From: Cyclobacteriaceae bacterium
GTDB taxonomy: Bacteria; Bacteroidota; Bacteroidia; Cytophagales; Cyclobacteriaceae
Assembly: GCA_027533395.1 (NCBI GenBank)
Contig: JAPZUF010000013.1
Coordinates: 19,110-83,109 of the forward strand
Reading direction: 5' to 3'
Length of the DNA stretch: 64,000 bases
The notes below the pieces were generated by a model. The model ran no database searches and was not told the DNA's origin. It saw only the letters and a list, made by a program, of their open reading frames with translations. The translations under genes and the position numbers were made by a program. Position 1 is the first letter of the stretch; each line of letters begins with the position of its first letter. Positions 52,607 to 62,229 of the stretch are shown piece after piece.

Positions 52607-53008
52607 CTAATGGATTTGTGTTTCTATATGGATACTTTGGCTTAGTACTTTATGAACAGGACAAGCATTAGCAATTTGAAGCATGCGTTTCCGCTGTTCA
52701 TCATCTAAGTTACCTTTAATTTCAATATTTCTCTTAAAAAGTGTTGAAGTATTTTCCTGGATTGTATCAACGGTTACTTTAATTTCATCAACATTCCATT
52801 CCTTTCTATTGGCATACATGCGAAGTGTTATTATTGTACAAGAAGCCAATGCCATGCGTAAATAATCACCGGGCGTAGGACCTTTATCTGTTCCGCCTAA
52901 ATCAATTGGTTCGTCTGCAATTAAAATATGTTTGCCCGATGCAAGTGTTGTTGCGTAACCATTTCCTTGAATGGAGGCTATTGCCGGAAAGTTTTCAATA
53001 CCTGCCAT
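52607..53008 (-). CDS. OsmC/Ohr-family peroxide-detoxification protein
   Basis: A 133-residue OsmC-family protein. It has the two redox-active cysteines in the family contexts: ALASCTIITLRMYANRKEW and IANACPVHKVLSQSI. These form the peroxidatic and resolving pair that reduces organic hydroperoxides. The HHPGDY-like motif is TPGDYLRMALASC. It is encoded 3 bp after the pirin gene and 11 bp before the CDGSH gene, so the three are very likely co-transcribed. Confidence 0.93.
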   Translation of the reverse strand: MAGIENFPAIASIQGNGYATTLASGKHILIADEPIDLGGTDKGPTPGDYLRMALASCTIITLRMYANRKEWNVDEIKVTVDTIQENTSTLFKRNIEIKGNLDDEQRKRMLQIANACPVHKVLSQSIHIETQIH

Positions 53009-53011
53009 TGT

Positions 53012-53722
53012 TTATTGATTTATGGGAACTTCAATCAAAACAAATTCACATGCTTGTTTAGCTATTATGTTAATTGAATCCGTTTCCCAGAAACCAACTG
53101 AATAACGCTTACCTATGTGCAATTGATTAACCTCTGCTTCACCTTCTATCATAAACAAAAAGCTGCATCTATTTTTTTCTTGATAATGATGTTGCAAATT
53201 TGTTCCAGCTTCGGCTTGTCCTAAAAACAATTGCGCATCTTGATTAATTGGCAAAAAAGTAGAAGTTTTCTCAGGTCCAATTATTTTCACTAACTTATTT
53301 TTTCTTTCCGACAAAGGAAAAGACATAGCGCGATAAGCGGGCTGTGTGTTTTTAATCTTAGTGTTGATCCAAATTTGCAAAAAATTTACATCCTCATTTC
53401 CTATGTTGTACTCTGAGTGATGTAAGCCATAACCAGCACTCATAATTTGCACATCATAAGGACCAACTTCATTTTTATAACCCATCGAATCCTGATGATT
53501 CATTTTGCCCTTTAACATGATTGAAATAATCTCCATGTTATCGTGTGGATGTGTGCCAAAACCTTTTCCAACTTTTAGGATGTCATCGTTAAAAGCTTTC
53601 AGCTGACCAAAACCTTGTTTAGTTGGGTCTTGATAATTAGAAAAAGCAAAAGAGAATTTACTAATCAGCCAATCTTGTTCTTTAGTTCCACGTTCTTCTG
53701 GTTTTGTAAAGATGTATTTCAT
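53012..53722 (-). CDS. Pirin-family protein (first of three)
   Basis: A 236-residue bicupin with the metal-binding residues in the N-terminal cupin: HPHDNMEI (two His) and, further on, GLHHSEYN (His and Glu). The opening RGTKEQDWLISKFSFAFSNY is typical of quercetinase-like pirins (YhhW group). It may be an Fe-dependent dioxygenase on a flavonol-like substrate or a redox-sensing protein; the physiological substrate is unknown. The start ATG overlaps the nitroreductase stop by 4 bp (ATGA), so the two are translationally coupled. Confidence 0.9.
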   Translation of the reverse strand: MKYIFTKPEERGTKEQDWLISKFSFAFSNYQDPTKQGFGQLKAFNDDILKVGKGFGTHPHDNMEIISIMLKGKMNHQDSMGYKNEVGPYDVQIMSAGYGLHHSEYNIGNEDVNFLQIWINTKIKNTQPAYRAMSFPLSERKNKLVKIIGPEKTSTFLPINQDAQLFLGQAEAGTNLQHHYQEKNRCSFLFMIEGEAEVNQLHIGKRYSVGFWETDSINIIAKQACEFVLIEVPINQ

Positions 53723-54321
53723 ACTGAGAATGCTTGGTTCATCACAAAGGCTTCTTGAGTATATCTTTCTCTTGGTGCAAGTTCTCTTTCCTTTAAATTA
53801 TCAGAAAGAATTTCCGGACTATCTGGATAACCGATGGCTAATACAACAACGGGTTCATGTGTATTAGGAATATTCAAATTTGCTATGGCTTTTTCCTTTT
53901 CGAAACCACCCATTTGGTGAACATTCAAACCTAGTTTAGTGGCTTGCAAAGAAAGAAAAGCATTCGCAGCACCTAAATCATACTTTGCAGATACATTCGG
54001 CTTTCCATTTCTTACAAAAGTTGTTCGTATCATGGCCATCACTAATAAAGGTGCGCGTTTAGCCCAAACGTGGTTGGCTTCAACCAATGTGTTTGCTATT
54101 TTTTGATAGAGTTCTGTTTGGTCAGCCGTTGCATAAATATACACCCACGGTTGCTCATTGCTGCTACTTGGCGCCCAACGAGCAGCCTCAAACAAAGATT
54201 GAATGGTTTCTTTTGCTAAAGGCATTGTGCTGTATGCTCGCAAACTTTTTCTATTGTAGATTTCTTCTAAAACTGGCGCTTCCTTCTGTGCATTTTTAGG
54301 AAATGATAATATTTCTTGCAT
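53719..54321 (-). CDS. Nitroreductase-family FMN oxidoreductase
   Basis: A 200-residue flavoprotein. The FMN-binding N-terminal motif RKSLRAYSTMPLAKETIQSLFEAARWAPSSSNEQPW is clear, as is the C-terminal VVVLAIGYPD. The length fits the compact nitroreductase group. It should reduce quinones or nitro compounds with NAD(P)H. It lies in a run of stress and redox genes and overlaps the pirin gene by 4 bp. Confidence 0.93.
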   Translation of the reverse strand: MQEILSFPKNAQKEAPVLEEIYNRKSLRAYSTMPLAKETIQSLFEAARWAPSSSNEQPWVYIYATADQTELYQKIANTLVEANHVWAKRAPLLVMAMIRTTFVRNGKPNVSAKYDLGAANAFLSLQATKLGLNVHQMGGFEKEKAIANLNIPNTHEPVVVLAIGYPDSPEILSDNLKERELAPRERYTQEAFVMNQAFSV

Positions 54322-54367
54322 GTTAAATTACTTTACTATTATTGAAACACACTTTGCATTAAACAGT

Positions 54368-54763
54368 TCACTTACTCCAGCGAATTATTCCTGCAATAGC
54401 TGTAATACCGGAAATAAAATGCATGGGTATCGTTAGCAATGCAAAACCTTCTGGTGTTGGTGAACCATCTGGCATGATAGGTTGTAAAGGACCATATAAA
54501 CTAAAAAGTAGAAATAGACTTCCTAAAACAACAAATACTGATTTGCCCTTCTTTAAAAATTTAATCATCAGGTAATAAACCACAGCAGCAATTAAAATTG
54601 GAAATACTGAAGAGATGGTAACAGCCATAGTAAATCCTTCCGGTGCTACACTTCCTAATTGCTGGGCAACAATGCTCCACCCGTGGTTTAAACCCATGCC
54701 AATAAAACCGGAAATAGCACCAGCTTTTAAAGTTTGAAGTAAGGAAACAGTTTGGTTATCCAT
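54368..54763 (-). CDS. Small four-helix membrane protein (DUF6069-like)
   Basis: 131 residues with four predicted membrane helices (about 10-30, 42-65, 75-95, 107-127), a GFIGMGLNHGWSIVAQQLG opening and HFISGITAIAGI at the end. This matches the pattern of small hypothetical membrane proteins in stress clusters. It has no catalytic motif. It is transcribed with the neighbouring pirin genes, 46 bp before the nitroreductase. Confidence 0.8.
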   Translation of the reverse strand: MDNQTVSLLQTLKAGAISGFIGMGLNHGWSIVAQQLGSVAPEGFTMAVTISSVFPILIAAVVYYLMIKFLKKGKSVFVVLGSLFLLFSLYGPLQPIMPDGSPTPEGFALLTIPMHFISGITAIAGIIRWSK

Positions 54764-54786
54764 GATAGTTGGTTTTATGTTTTGTT

Positions 54787-55656
54787 TTAATCTTCAATTA
54801 GCATTCCCATTTTACCAGCCTGATAATCGCGCATGGCTTCTAAAATTTCTGTTTGGGTATTCATCACGCAAGGACCGTGAGTAACAACTGGTTCATTAAG
54901 TGGTTGCCCACTTAAAACAAGGATGCGTGTTTGCTCTATCGCTTGGATACTGATTCCTTCACCATCTTTTTTGAAATATACCGCATGATGACCTTCAACT
55001 AAACCATATCCATCTAATGAAATTTTACCATTTAAAACATATATCAAGGCTTGATGATGTTGAGGTAAAACAATCGATGTGTTTGAGTTTTCACTCATTT
55101 GCAAAGTTGCGGCATTTATCGGCCTTAAACTCGGAATACTTCCTTTCACACCTGATAACTCTCCAGCAAAAACACGCAAAACAACATTACCATTGTCACT
55201 TATCAATTGAGGAACATCTTCTGCTTGTAAAGGAAAATAACTCGGTTGATCCATTTTATTTTTTGCGGGAGAATTAATCCACAATTGAATAATTTCTTGG
55301 TATCCACCTCTCTCTATATAATCAACAGGTGGCCTTTCGCTATGGATGACGCCCATACCGGCATGCATCCATTGGGCGCCTCCTGCATATACTGTTGCGT
55401 TATTCCCGCGGCTATCGCGGTGATGCACACCACCTTCAAAAATAAAAGTAACAGGAGAAAAACCTCTATGAGGGTGCGGATCAACTCCTGCATGTTTGGG
55501 ATTAACATGTTCCGGTACTTTCATTCTTGCATGGTGCAACAATAAAAATGGATCTATTTGCTGTACATTTTGAGTAGGGAAAGGCTGCCTCACTAACAAA
55601 CCTCCCATATTGACATGGTTCGCATATAATAAGTGAGAAACGCTTCTTGTTTTCAT
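54787..55656 (-). CDS. Pirin-family protein (second of three)
   Basis: About 289 residues, the longer pirin type with both cupins and a C-terminal extension. The N-terminal cupin has HPHRGFSPVTFIFEGGVHHRDSRG and GVIHSERPP, which hold the metal-binding His and Glu. The C-terminal part ends with FEQTRILVLSGQPLNEPVVTHGPCVMNTQTEILEAM, typical of human-pirin-like proteins. The start is set at ATG 55656 (MKTRSVSHL); the frame continues upstream to 55707 with unconserved residues. Confidence 0.92.
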   Translation of the reverse strand: MKTRSVSHLLYANHVNMGGLLVRQPFPTQNVQQIDPFLLLHHARMKVPEHVNPKHAGVDPHPHRGFSPVTFIFEGGVHHRDSRGNNATVYAGGAQWMHAGMGVIHSERPPVDYIERGGYQEIIQLWINSPAKNKMDQPSYFPLQAEDVPQLISDNGNVVLRVFAGELSGVKGSIPSLRPINAATLQMSENSNTSIVLPQHHQALIYVLNGKISLDGYGLVEGHHAVYFKKDGEGISIQAIEQTRILVLSGQPLNEPVVTHGPCVMNTQTEILEAMRDYQAGKMGMLIED

Positions 55657-55739
55657 TGGATTATCTTTTTTTAGTAATGAACAGACGGGATAAGCAAGCC
55701 TGATCATTATTCATAATATTTTTTGTAGGAATTATTCAG

Positions 55740-56549
55740 TTAATTCATTTGCATCGGCACTTCAATCACTAAAATATCTGCCTTGCTATTCGCTATTATT
55801 TCAAATGATTGAGTTTGGCTGATGCCCAAGCCATCGCGTTTGTTTAAAGTTTGTTCGCCAATAGCTATGCTTCCATCAATAACAAATACATAGGCTCCCT
55901 GGTTGGGTAAATGCATCTGGTAAGTAAGCTTTTTATTTGCGTCTAGTGCAGTTCTTGAGAACCAAGCATCTTGGTTAATCCAGAGAGATTGTTCATTTTT
56001 TTCTGGCGATACTAATGTTTGCCACTGATTTGATCTGTCGCTTACTTCAAATTTTTTTTGATCATAACGGGGAGCTATATTTTTTTCTTTGGGAAAAACC
56101 CAAATCTGTAAAAAATTAACTTCATCGCTGCGTGAAGCATTTTGCTCGCTGTGTTCAACGCCTGTTCCTGCGCTCATGATTTGTACTTCTCCCGCTTGTA
56201 TGGTTCCCTTACCTCCGGTGTTATCAGCGTGAGCCAAGGCTCCTTTTAATGGAATAGAAATAATCTCCATGTTATCGTGTGGGTGACGACCGAAACCAAA
56301 GCCACCTTTTACGATATCATCATTCAAAACTCTTAAAGCTCCAAAATGAATACGGCTTGGTTCGTAATAACCTGCGAAGCTAAAAGTATGGTAAGAATCT
56401 AACCATCCGTGATTGGCATGGCCTCTTGTTTCTGCTTGGTGAAAAATTGTTTTCATGGTTTTCTTCTTGTTTATAGTCTGTGAGATTGCTTTTATATCAT
56501 TGATAATCAAGCAAATAATTATAATTAATGGGTATTTAATCTTTTTCAT
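55740..56549 (-). CDS. Pirin-family protein with possible signal peptide (third of three)
   Basis: A 269-residue frame. The pirin body begins at MKTIFHQAETRGHANHGW (ATG 56456). The N-terminal cupin has HPHDNMEIISIPL and GVEHSEQNA with the metal ligands, and the C-terminal half has the quercetinase-like second cupin. An upstream ATG at 56549 adds 31 residues that read like a Sec signal peptide (MKKIKYPLIIIICLIINDI and a polar end), so the protein might be exported. Pirins are usually cytoplasmic, so either start is possible; a start at 56456 gives the standard protein of 238 residues. It is the first gene of the minus-strand cluster. Confidence 0.85.
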   Translation of the reverse strand: MKKIKYPLIIIICLIINDIKAISQTINKKKTMKTIFHQAETRGHANHGWLDSYHTFSFAGYYEPSRIHFGALRVLNDDIVKGGFGFGRHPHDNMEIISIPLKGALAHADNTGGKGTIQAGEVQIMSAGTGVEHSEQNASRSDEVNFLQIWVFPKEKNIAPRYDQKKFEVSDRSNQWQTLVSPEKNEQSLWINQDAWFSRTALDANKKLTYQMHLPNQGAYVFVIDGSIAIGEQTLNKRDGLGISQTQSFEIIANSKADILVIEVPMQMN

Positions 56550-56711
56550 CTGACGATAGAATAAACGAAGATATCATTTATTTGTTACAACATTTAATGT
56601 TTAAACATATATTTTCTGAACGCATATAACCACTCATCAAATCCGCTGTTTCTCAATGGTAGTGTTACTATTATTTAAATAGATAAAACTGTAATATTGA
56701 TTTAATAAAAG

Positions 56712-58208
56712 ATGGGCAAAATGGGCAAAGCGATTAAAAAGAAAAGTACGACTGTAAAAAAAGCAGCAAAAAAAATAATTGCATCTTCATTGCCTCACAT
56801 TATTGGGGAGAACTTCCCAAATGGTTCAATCAGCTTAATCGATAAAGAACTCAAATTCATTTTTACCAATGGTAGTGGCTATAAAGCGTTTGGCTTAGAT
56901 CCAAGAAAATATGTTGGTAAATCGATTTCTACTGCTTTAAATGCCACCGTGTTTAAGCAAATTCAAAAAGCTTTACCTAAAATTTTTGCCGGCAAATCGA
57001 TTACACAAGAAATAAAAATGGATGATTATTATTTCTTGAATTCTTACAAACCTATTGTTAATAAAAATGGAAAAATTGATGCTTTTGTTTTAGTCGCACA
57101 AAACATTACTGATTTAAAAAAGACAACTCAAGAAAATGACAAACTGCAATACATCATCAAACGCAGTTTAAATGAAATCTACATTTTTCATGCTGATACT
57201 CTCTTGTTTGAATTTGTGAATGATGGTGCGTTAAAAAACTTAGGGTACAGTCAGCAAGCCATTAAAAAGTTAACACCAATTGATTTAAAGCCAGAATTTA
57301 CATTAAAGTCTTTTGAGAAATTAATTACTCCATTGCGCAAGGGCAAAGAAGAAAAAATAGAGTTTGAAACTTACCACCGCAGAGCCAACGGAACGCATTA
57401 TCCTGTTGAAGTTCATTTACAATTAGTGAATGCAGGTAACGAAAAAAAATTTGTTGCTATCATATTAGATATCAGTCAGCGTAAAACAGATCAGATATTC
57501 ATTAAAGAAAAAAATGAAGAGTTAGCAACTATCATAGAAGAGTTGCAGGCATCTTCAGAGGAACTGCAAGAACAAAATGATCAACTTGCATTATTGGTAA
57601 AAGAAAAAGAAGATTTATTTAAAGAGCTGCACCATCGAATTAAAAATAATTTGCAGATGGTTATTAGTTTATTATTTCTAAAAGGAAACCAAACCCAAGA
57701 AACTAGTCTGCAGTTATTTATTAAAGAAACGCGTAATCGGATATTTTCTATTGCCTTATTGCATGAACAACTTTTGCAAATGAAAGGAATAGATAAGTTA
57801 GATATTGCCAAGTATTTACAAAAACTTGTAAAAAATTTAATCGACTCTTATTCATCCAATAATCAACAGTTTGAAGTAAAGTTAGATTTAGATAGTTATA
57901 TGTTAAGTACTGAACAAGCTGTAAATGTTGGTTTAATAACAAATGAAATCTTGTCGAACATTATTAAATATGCATATCCTGCCGGGCAGGGTGGTCCTAT
58001 TTACATTGCTTTCAAACAATCCAAAGAAGTACTAACCTTAAAAATTGCAGATGTTGGAAAAGGTATTCCTGACGAAATCATTAAAAACCATAGGAAATCT
58101 TACGGCATACAACTCATTGAACTTTTCACCAATCAGCTAAAAGGAAAATTGATTTTATCAAATAATAATGGAACAGCTTACGAAATAAATTTTAAAGACA
58201 ATGGCTAA
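56712..58208 (+). CDS. PAS-domain sensor kinase (HWE/HisKA_2 type)
   Basis: A 498-residue soluble kinase. The N-terminus is Lys-rich and basic (about 1-25). Two PAS-like domains follow (about 35-135 and 150-275, the second with PAC-type YHRRANGTHYPVEVHLQLV). A coiled-coil (about 280-305) leads to a HisKA_2 dimerisation domain with ELHHRIKNNLQMVISLL (His at about 306), and a HATPase_c domain (GLITNEILSNIIKYAYP and GIQLIELFTNQLKG). No membrane helix is visible, so it senses a cytosolic cue. The 3' end overlaps the receiver gene by 8 bp. ATG 56721 is a possible alternative start. Confidence 0.93.
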   Translation: MGKMGKAIKKKSTTVKKAAKKIIASSLPHIIGENFPNGSISLIDKELKFIFTNGSGYKAFGLDPRKYVGKSISTALNATVFKQIQKALPKIFAGKSITQEIKMDDYYFLNSYKPIVNKNGKIDAFVLVAQNITDLKKTTQENDKLQYIIKRSLNEIYIFHADTLLFEFVNDGALKNLGYSQQAIKKLTPIDLKPEFTLKSFEKLITPLRKGKEEKIEFETYHRRANGTHYPVEVHLQLVNAGNEKKFVAIILDISQRKTDQIFIKEKNEELATIIEELQASSEELQEQNDQLALLVKEKEDLFKELHHRIKNNLQMVISLLFLKGNQTQETSLQLFIKETRNRIFSIALLHEQLLQMKGIDKLDIAKYLQKLVKNLIDSYSSNNQQFEVKLDLDSYMLSTEQAVNVGLITNEILSNIIKYAYPAGQGGPIYIAFKQSKEVLTLKIADVGKGIPDEIIKNHRKSYGIQLIELFTNQLKGKLILSNNNGTAYEINFKDNG

Positions 58209-58578
58209 GGTTTTAATTGTAGAAGATTCCATGATTGTATCTTTTCATCTTCGAATATTATTGGAAGGAAGTGGATACGAAGTAGTTGCTTGTTTAACAA
58301 GTGGAGAAGATGTAGAAGATGCTTTTAAATTTTACAAGCCTGACATTATTTTACTAGATGTGATGTTAGATGGAACCATGAGTGGAATTGAAGCTGCTGT
58401 GATAATAAGGAAATCTTCAGCTTGTCCTATTATTTTTATGAGTGCACTTAGCGATGTTGCTTCACTTGAAGCCATCCAACATGTTGAAAACACTTTTCAA
58501 ATTGGTAAACCATTTGATGATGAAGATGTATTGCGAACCATTCGGGAAGCCACTACTCGTTCATCTTTCATCAAGTAA
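58201..58578 (+). CDS. Single-domain response regulator
   Basis: A 125-residue receiver with the acidic pair E8-D9, the phospho-acceptor D53 in IILLDVMLDGTMSGIE, a Ser at the Thr position (IIFMSALSD) and Lys in GKPFDDEDV. No output domain. It overlaps its kinase by 8 bp, so the two are coupled; it probably relays phosphate to another protein. No gene for a third component is near. Confidence 0.95.
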   Translation: MAKVLIVEDSMIVSFHLRILLEGSGYEVVACLTSGEDVEDAFKFYKPDIILLDVMLDGTMSGIEAAVIIRKSSACPIIFMSALSDVASLEAIQHVENTFQIGKPFDDEDVLRTIREATTRSSFIK

Positions 58579-58684
58579 TCAATAAAATTTTAAATTTTAA
58601 ACAATAAACTTAAACATATCTATTCTCAATTCTTTTTTAATTCATTTATCTTCTTACATATAACCAACTCAGTGTTCATAAAAA

Positions 58685-58715
58685 AAACCTCATCAATATT
58701 TTGATGAGGTTTTTG
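58685..58715. terminator. Bidirectional terminator between convergent receiver and aspS genes
   Basis: ACCTCATCAA and TTGATGAGGT around TATT, with an A-run before and a T-run after. It can serve both convergent transcripts. Confidence 0.85.
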
Positions 58716-58737
58716 GTAAATTAAAAAGAAATAAAAA

Positions 58738-60504
58738 TTATGGTTTTGTGCGTACTTGAATACTCAGTTCTTTCAATTGTTCTTCTGAAATAGTTGAAGG
58801 TGTATCAATCATCATGTCTCTTCCGGCATTGTTCTTAGGGAAGGCAATAAAATCACGAATAGAATCAGAACCTCCGAATAAAGAACACAATCTGTCGAAA
58901 CCAAATGCAATACCACCATGTGGTGGTGCGCCAAACTCAAAGGCTTCCATTAAAAAGCCAAATTGTTTTTTTGCTTCTTCATCAGTAAAACCTAATTGTT
59001 TAAACATCATTTGCTGTGTATCACGGTCGTGTATACGAATAGAACCTCCGCCAATTTCTGTTCCATTCAATACCATATCATAAGCATTGGCTCTTACTTT
59101 ACCAGGGTCGCTTGCTAACAATTGCATATCTTCTTTTTTAGGAGAAGTAAAAGGATGATGCATGGCGTGGTAACGTTGTGTTTCATCATTCCATTCTAAC
59201 AATGGAAAATCTAATACCCACAAAGCAGAGAAAGTATTTTTATCGCGTAAGCCTAATTGTTCGGCAACTTGCAAACGTAATTCATTCATTTGCTTTCTGG
59301 TGGCTTCTGTTTCTCCTGCTAATATTAAAATCAAGTCACCAGGTTCTGCTTTACAAGTTTCAACCCATGTTTTCAAAACATCAGCATCATAAAATTTATC
59401 TACTGATGACTTTAAACTTCCATCTGTTTTATACTGAACATACACTAAACCTTTGGCGCCAACTTGTGGTCGTTTTACAAATTCTGTTAACTCATCAATT
59501 TGTTTGCGTGTAAAATCGCTGCACTTCTTGGCTACAATGGCAACCACTAACGAGGCTGCATCAAACACACCAAAATTTTTACCCGAAGTTAAATCGCGGT
59601 CTTCGCCTTTCAATTCAGTAAAGCGCATATCGAAACGGGTGTCGGGTTTATCAGAGCCATAATATTTCATGGCATCAGCATATTGCATGCGTGGCACAGC
59701 AGGTAATTCAATTCCTTTTACTGTTTTAAACAGATGGCGAATCAATCCTTCGAAAGTATTTAAAATATCTTCCTGCTCAATGAAGGCCATCTCGCAGTCG
59801 ATTTGTGTAAACTCTGGTTGTCTGTCGGCCCGTAAATCTTCATCGCGGAAACACTTTACAATTTGATAATAGCGATCAAAGCCTGATACCATCAGCAATT
59901 GTTTAAAAGTTTGTGGCGACTGAGGCAAGGCATAAAATTCACCTGCGTGCATGCGCGAAGGCACCACAAAATCGCGTGCACCTTCCGGTGTTGATTTGAT
60001 GAGCACCGGTGTTTCAACTTCAATAAAATTTTGTGCATCTAAATAGGCGCGCGTTTGCTGGGCCATTTTATGACGCAGTTGTAATTTTTCGCGTACGCTA
60101 TTTCTTCTTAAATCGAGATAACGGTATTTCATACGCAAGTCATCTCCACCATCGGTATCATCTTCAATTGTAAATGGAGGAAGTTTAGCCGGATTCAGTA
60201 TCTCGATTTTCTTTACACTGATTTCAATTTCTCCTGTTGGTATTTTATCATTTTTAGACAAGCGTTCGATTACCTCGCCAGTAACTTGCAACACAAATTC
60301 TCTTCCAGATTGGCGTGTCTTTTCTATTAATGACGAATCTGTTTTGCCTTCTTCCAGCAATAACTGGGTGATGCCGTAGCGATCGCGCAGGTCGATCCAC
60401 AAAACGCTGCCTTTATCTCGCGTGCGCTGCACCCAACCGGCCAGCGTAACGGTTTGTCCGACATTCGACAGGCGTAATTCACCACAGGTATGTGTTCTTA
60501 ACAT
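58738..60504 (-). CDS. aspS: Aspartyl-tRNA synthetase
   Basis: A 588-residue class II synthetase of the bacterial AspRS type. The N-terminal OB-fold (about 1-110, [42 protein letters not shown]) is the anticodon-binding domain. Motif 2 is [25 protein letters not shown] and motif 3 is [17 protein letters not shown]. The bacterial GAD insertion lies at about 280-430. It charges tRNA-Asp with aspartate. The gene is divergent to a small secreted-protein gene with only 45 bp between the starts, so the two promoters must overlap. Confidence 0.97.
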   Translation of the reverse strand: MLRTHTCGELRLSNVGQTVTLAGWVQRTRDKGSVLWIDLRDRYGITQLLLEEGKTDSSLIEKTRQSGREFVLQVTGEVIERLSKNDKIPTGEIEISVKKIEILNPAKLPPFTIEDDTDGGDDLRMKYRYLDLRRNSVREKLQLRHKMAQQTRAYLDAQNFIEVETPVLIKSTPEGARDFVVPSRMHAGEFYALPQSPQTFKQLLMVSGFDRYYQIVKCFRDEDLRADRQPEFTQIDCEMAFIEQEDILNTFEGLIRHLFKTVKGIELPAVPRMQYADAMKYYGSDKPDTRFDMRFTELKGEDRDLTSGKNFGVFDAASLVVAIVAKKCSDFTRKQIDELTEFVKRPQVGAKGLVYVQYKTDGSLKSSVDKFYDADVLKTWVETCKAEPGDLILILAGETEATRKQMNELRLQVAEQLGLRDKNTFSALWVLDFPLLEWNDETQRYHAMHHPFTSPKKEDMQLLASDPGKVRANAYDMVLNGTEIGGGSIRIHDRDTQQMMFKQLGFTDEEAKKQFGFLMEAFEFGAPPHGGIAFGFDRLCSLFGGSDSIRDFIAFPKNNAGRDMMIDTPSTISEEQLKELSIQVRTKP

Positions 60505-60549
60505 ATTGTTTCTTTAATTTGGCGCGAATTTAGCTGAACTAATTGTGCT

Positions 60550-61098
60550 ATGCGACTGATTATTATTTTTTTACTGATTTCTCTCTCATCTTTTTCAGAT
60601 TCTCCAAAACTTGTGAAGAATAAGGTGGGAACCGACATTACGTGGTCGATTCCGGCTGACTTTATTGCCATGACGCCTGAAGATATCATTCAACGTGTAC
60701 CCAGCGTGCGAGCACCTTTGGCTGCTTTCTCGAACTTAGAGCGCGACATGGAGCTGACTGTCACCACTTCTGCCACACAGTGGCCGGATCAAAATTTAGC
60801 GGTGGCTCAATCGTTTTTCAGATCCGGTTTCAGAAATTTATTCGACAGAGTTGAAATTCTTAAGGAAGAAATAAAAGAAATAAACGGAAAGAAGTTTATC
60901 GTTTTTGAAATAGAAACGCGCATGAACGGCAATAAAAACAACGAGTCGCAAAAACAACCGATTTTAAAATACACCTACATTCAATATTTGGTGCAGAAAG
61001 ACAGAACCTTAGTTTTCAGTTTTATTTGCCCTGCTCGTGTAAAAACAGATTGGCAACCTATTGCAGCTGCTGTTATGAATTCGGTGAGGGTGAAATGA
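60550..61098 (+). CDS. Small exported protein, unknown family
   Basis: A 182-residue protein with a signal peptide (ending near SFSDSP) and a beta-rich body with ITWSIPADFIAMTPEDI, ELTVTTSATQWPDQ and a C-terminal FSFICPARVKTDWQPIAAAVMNSVRV. The strand-and-helix pattern recalls the PsbP/Mog1-like fold of DUF1795-type proteins that measure or bind small ligands, but no motif is conclusive. It is divergent from aspS and is followed by a 160-bp region with an imperfect inverted repeat. Confidence 0.75.
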   Translation: MRLIIIFLLISLSSFSDSPKLVKNKVGTDITWSIPADFIAMTPEDIIQRVPSVRAPLAAFSNLERDMELTVTTSATQWPDQNLAVAQSFFRSGFRNLFDRVEILKEEIKEINGKKFIVFEIETRMNGNKNNESQKQPILKYTYIQYLVQKDRTLVFSFICPARVKTDWQPIAAAVMNSVRVK

Positions 61099-61258
61099 TT
61101 TTAATTGCTGGTTGTTAGTTGTTCGAATTTCGTAGTTTGTTGTAAAATTTATTTTTAAAAGACTTCAAGGTGAATCTTGATAAGTTTTTATTGTTCCTCT
61201 TTTAAATTGAAAAACGCAAAACGAGCAACGATCAACTAATAACTAAAAACGAAATATC

Positions 61259-62149
61259 TTATTCTCCCAATAACTTAAGTAAAGATTTATCTGAAAGTTG
61301 AGAATCTGTCAATCTGTTCTCATATACATTCTTCAACCATTGCGATCCAGGATTTTCTGATTTGAATGAAACAGCTGCGGGTTGACAAGTAATATAATCT
61401 ACCAGCAATCTAAAATCAGGTTTGCCCAATTCATCAAAAGTTTGATTGTTGAAAGCAAAAGGATCACCCCATAAAATTTGTGGTGGTACTGCCATGCTAT
61501 TGGTGTATGCATTGATACCTACTTGTAAAACCGGAGGTAAGTCTGCGATATAATAGCGATCGCGTACCGTCCAGGATTTGTCATCGTCCAACTTAGTTAA
61601 TAGAATAAATGAATTACCTACGCGAACAATTCTTAAGGTAATCCATCCATCTTTAACATCACGTAATTTTAAATTTGATTTACTGTTGATAGTATATTTC
61701 GTTTCCACCACTCTTTTACCAGTTTCTTCAGCCACACCAGTTGTTAGAAACAACCAGTTTTCTTCTTTAGGTTTCCATTCATCTTTGTTTGTATTTTTAG
61801 GAACACGTACCATCAGTCCGCCTAACGACCAAACCGTTTCGGGCAATCTATTTTGCAAACCTGATGCTAAAACACGAGCTCTTACATCGAAATCACCTTT
61901 CACGAGTGTAAAAAGAAAAGGAGCATTTTTGTCTGCAAACCAACCGGAGGTACCGGGTTCGATGGTTAACACACCATTTTCCACAAATTGATTTTTTACT
62001 TTATTCGGCCAACCTTCGGTTTCGTGTAACCATTGCCAAGATTGTGGCATTTCTTGCTCATTAAATTCATAATGCCAAGTAGTAGTTTGTGCCGAAGCAA
62101 AAACAGAAACTAACAGGCTTAATAAAATTGTAACTATTCCAACCTTCAT
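61259..62149 (-). CDS. Secreted lectin-like jelly-roll protein
   Basis: About 296 residues with a signal peptide ending SVFASAQ. The body (about 22-225) looks like a concanavalin/LamG-type or DUF1349-type jelly-roll: WHYEFNEQEMPQSWQW, LVKGDFDVRARVLASG and GNSFILLTKLDDDKSW, with strands and loops of carbohydrate-binding modules. The last 50 residues are helical and Ser/Leu-rich. It may bind glycans, or be an inactive relative of glycoside hydrolase family proteins; no catalytic residues were identified. ATG 62164 is an alternative start with five more residues. Confidence 0.75.
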   Translation of the reverse strand: MKVGIVTILLSLLVSVFASAQTTTWHYEFNEQEMPQSWQWLHETEGWPNKVKNQFVENGVLTIEPGTSGWFADKNAPFLFTLVKGDFDVRARVLASGLQNRLPETVWSLGGLMVRVPKNTNKDEWKPKEENWLFLTTGVAEETGKRVVETKYTINSKSNLKLRDVKDGWITLRIVRVGNSFILLTKLDDDKSWTVRDRYYIADLPPVLQVGINAYTNSMAVPPQILWGDPFAFNNQTFDELGKPDFRLLVDYITCQPAAVSFKSENPGSQWLKNVYENRLTDSQLSDKSLLKLLGE

Positions 62150-62229
62150 ATTATCGTACCTCATGATGTCTTTTTCGTAATCCGCTCATTTTTGTTTCGT
62201 ATTTTCGCCTGATTAACCATTAATTAACA

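Noticed and set aside
61111..61243. Imperfect inverted repeat (13 of 15 bases, arms at 61111-61125 and 61229-61243) between convergent genes
   Set aside because: Low-complexity sequence built from repeated GTT/AAC-like words, with about 100 bp between the arms and no T-run; likely chance.
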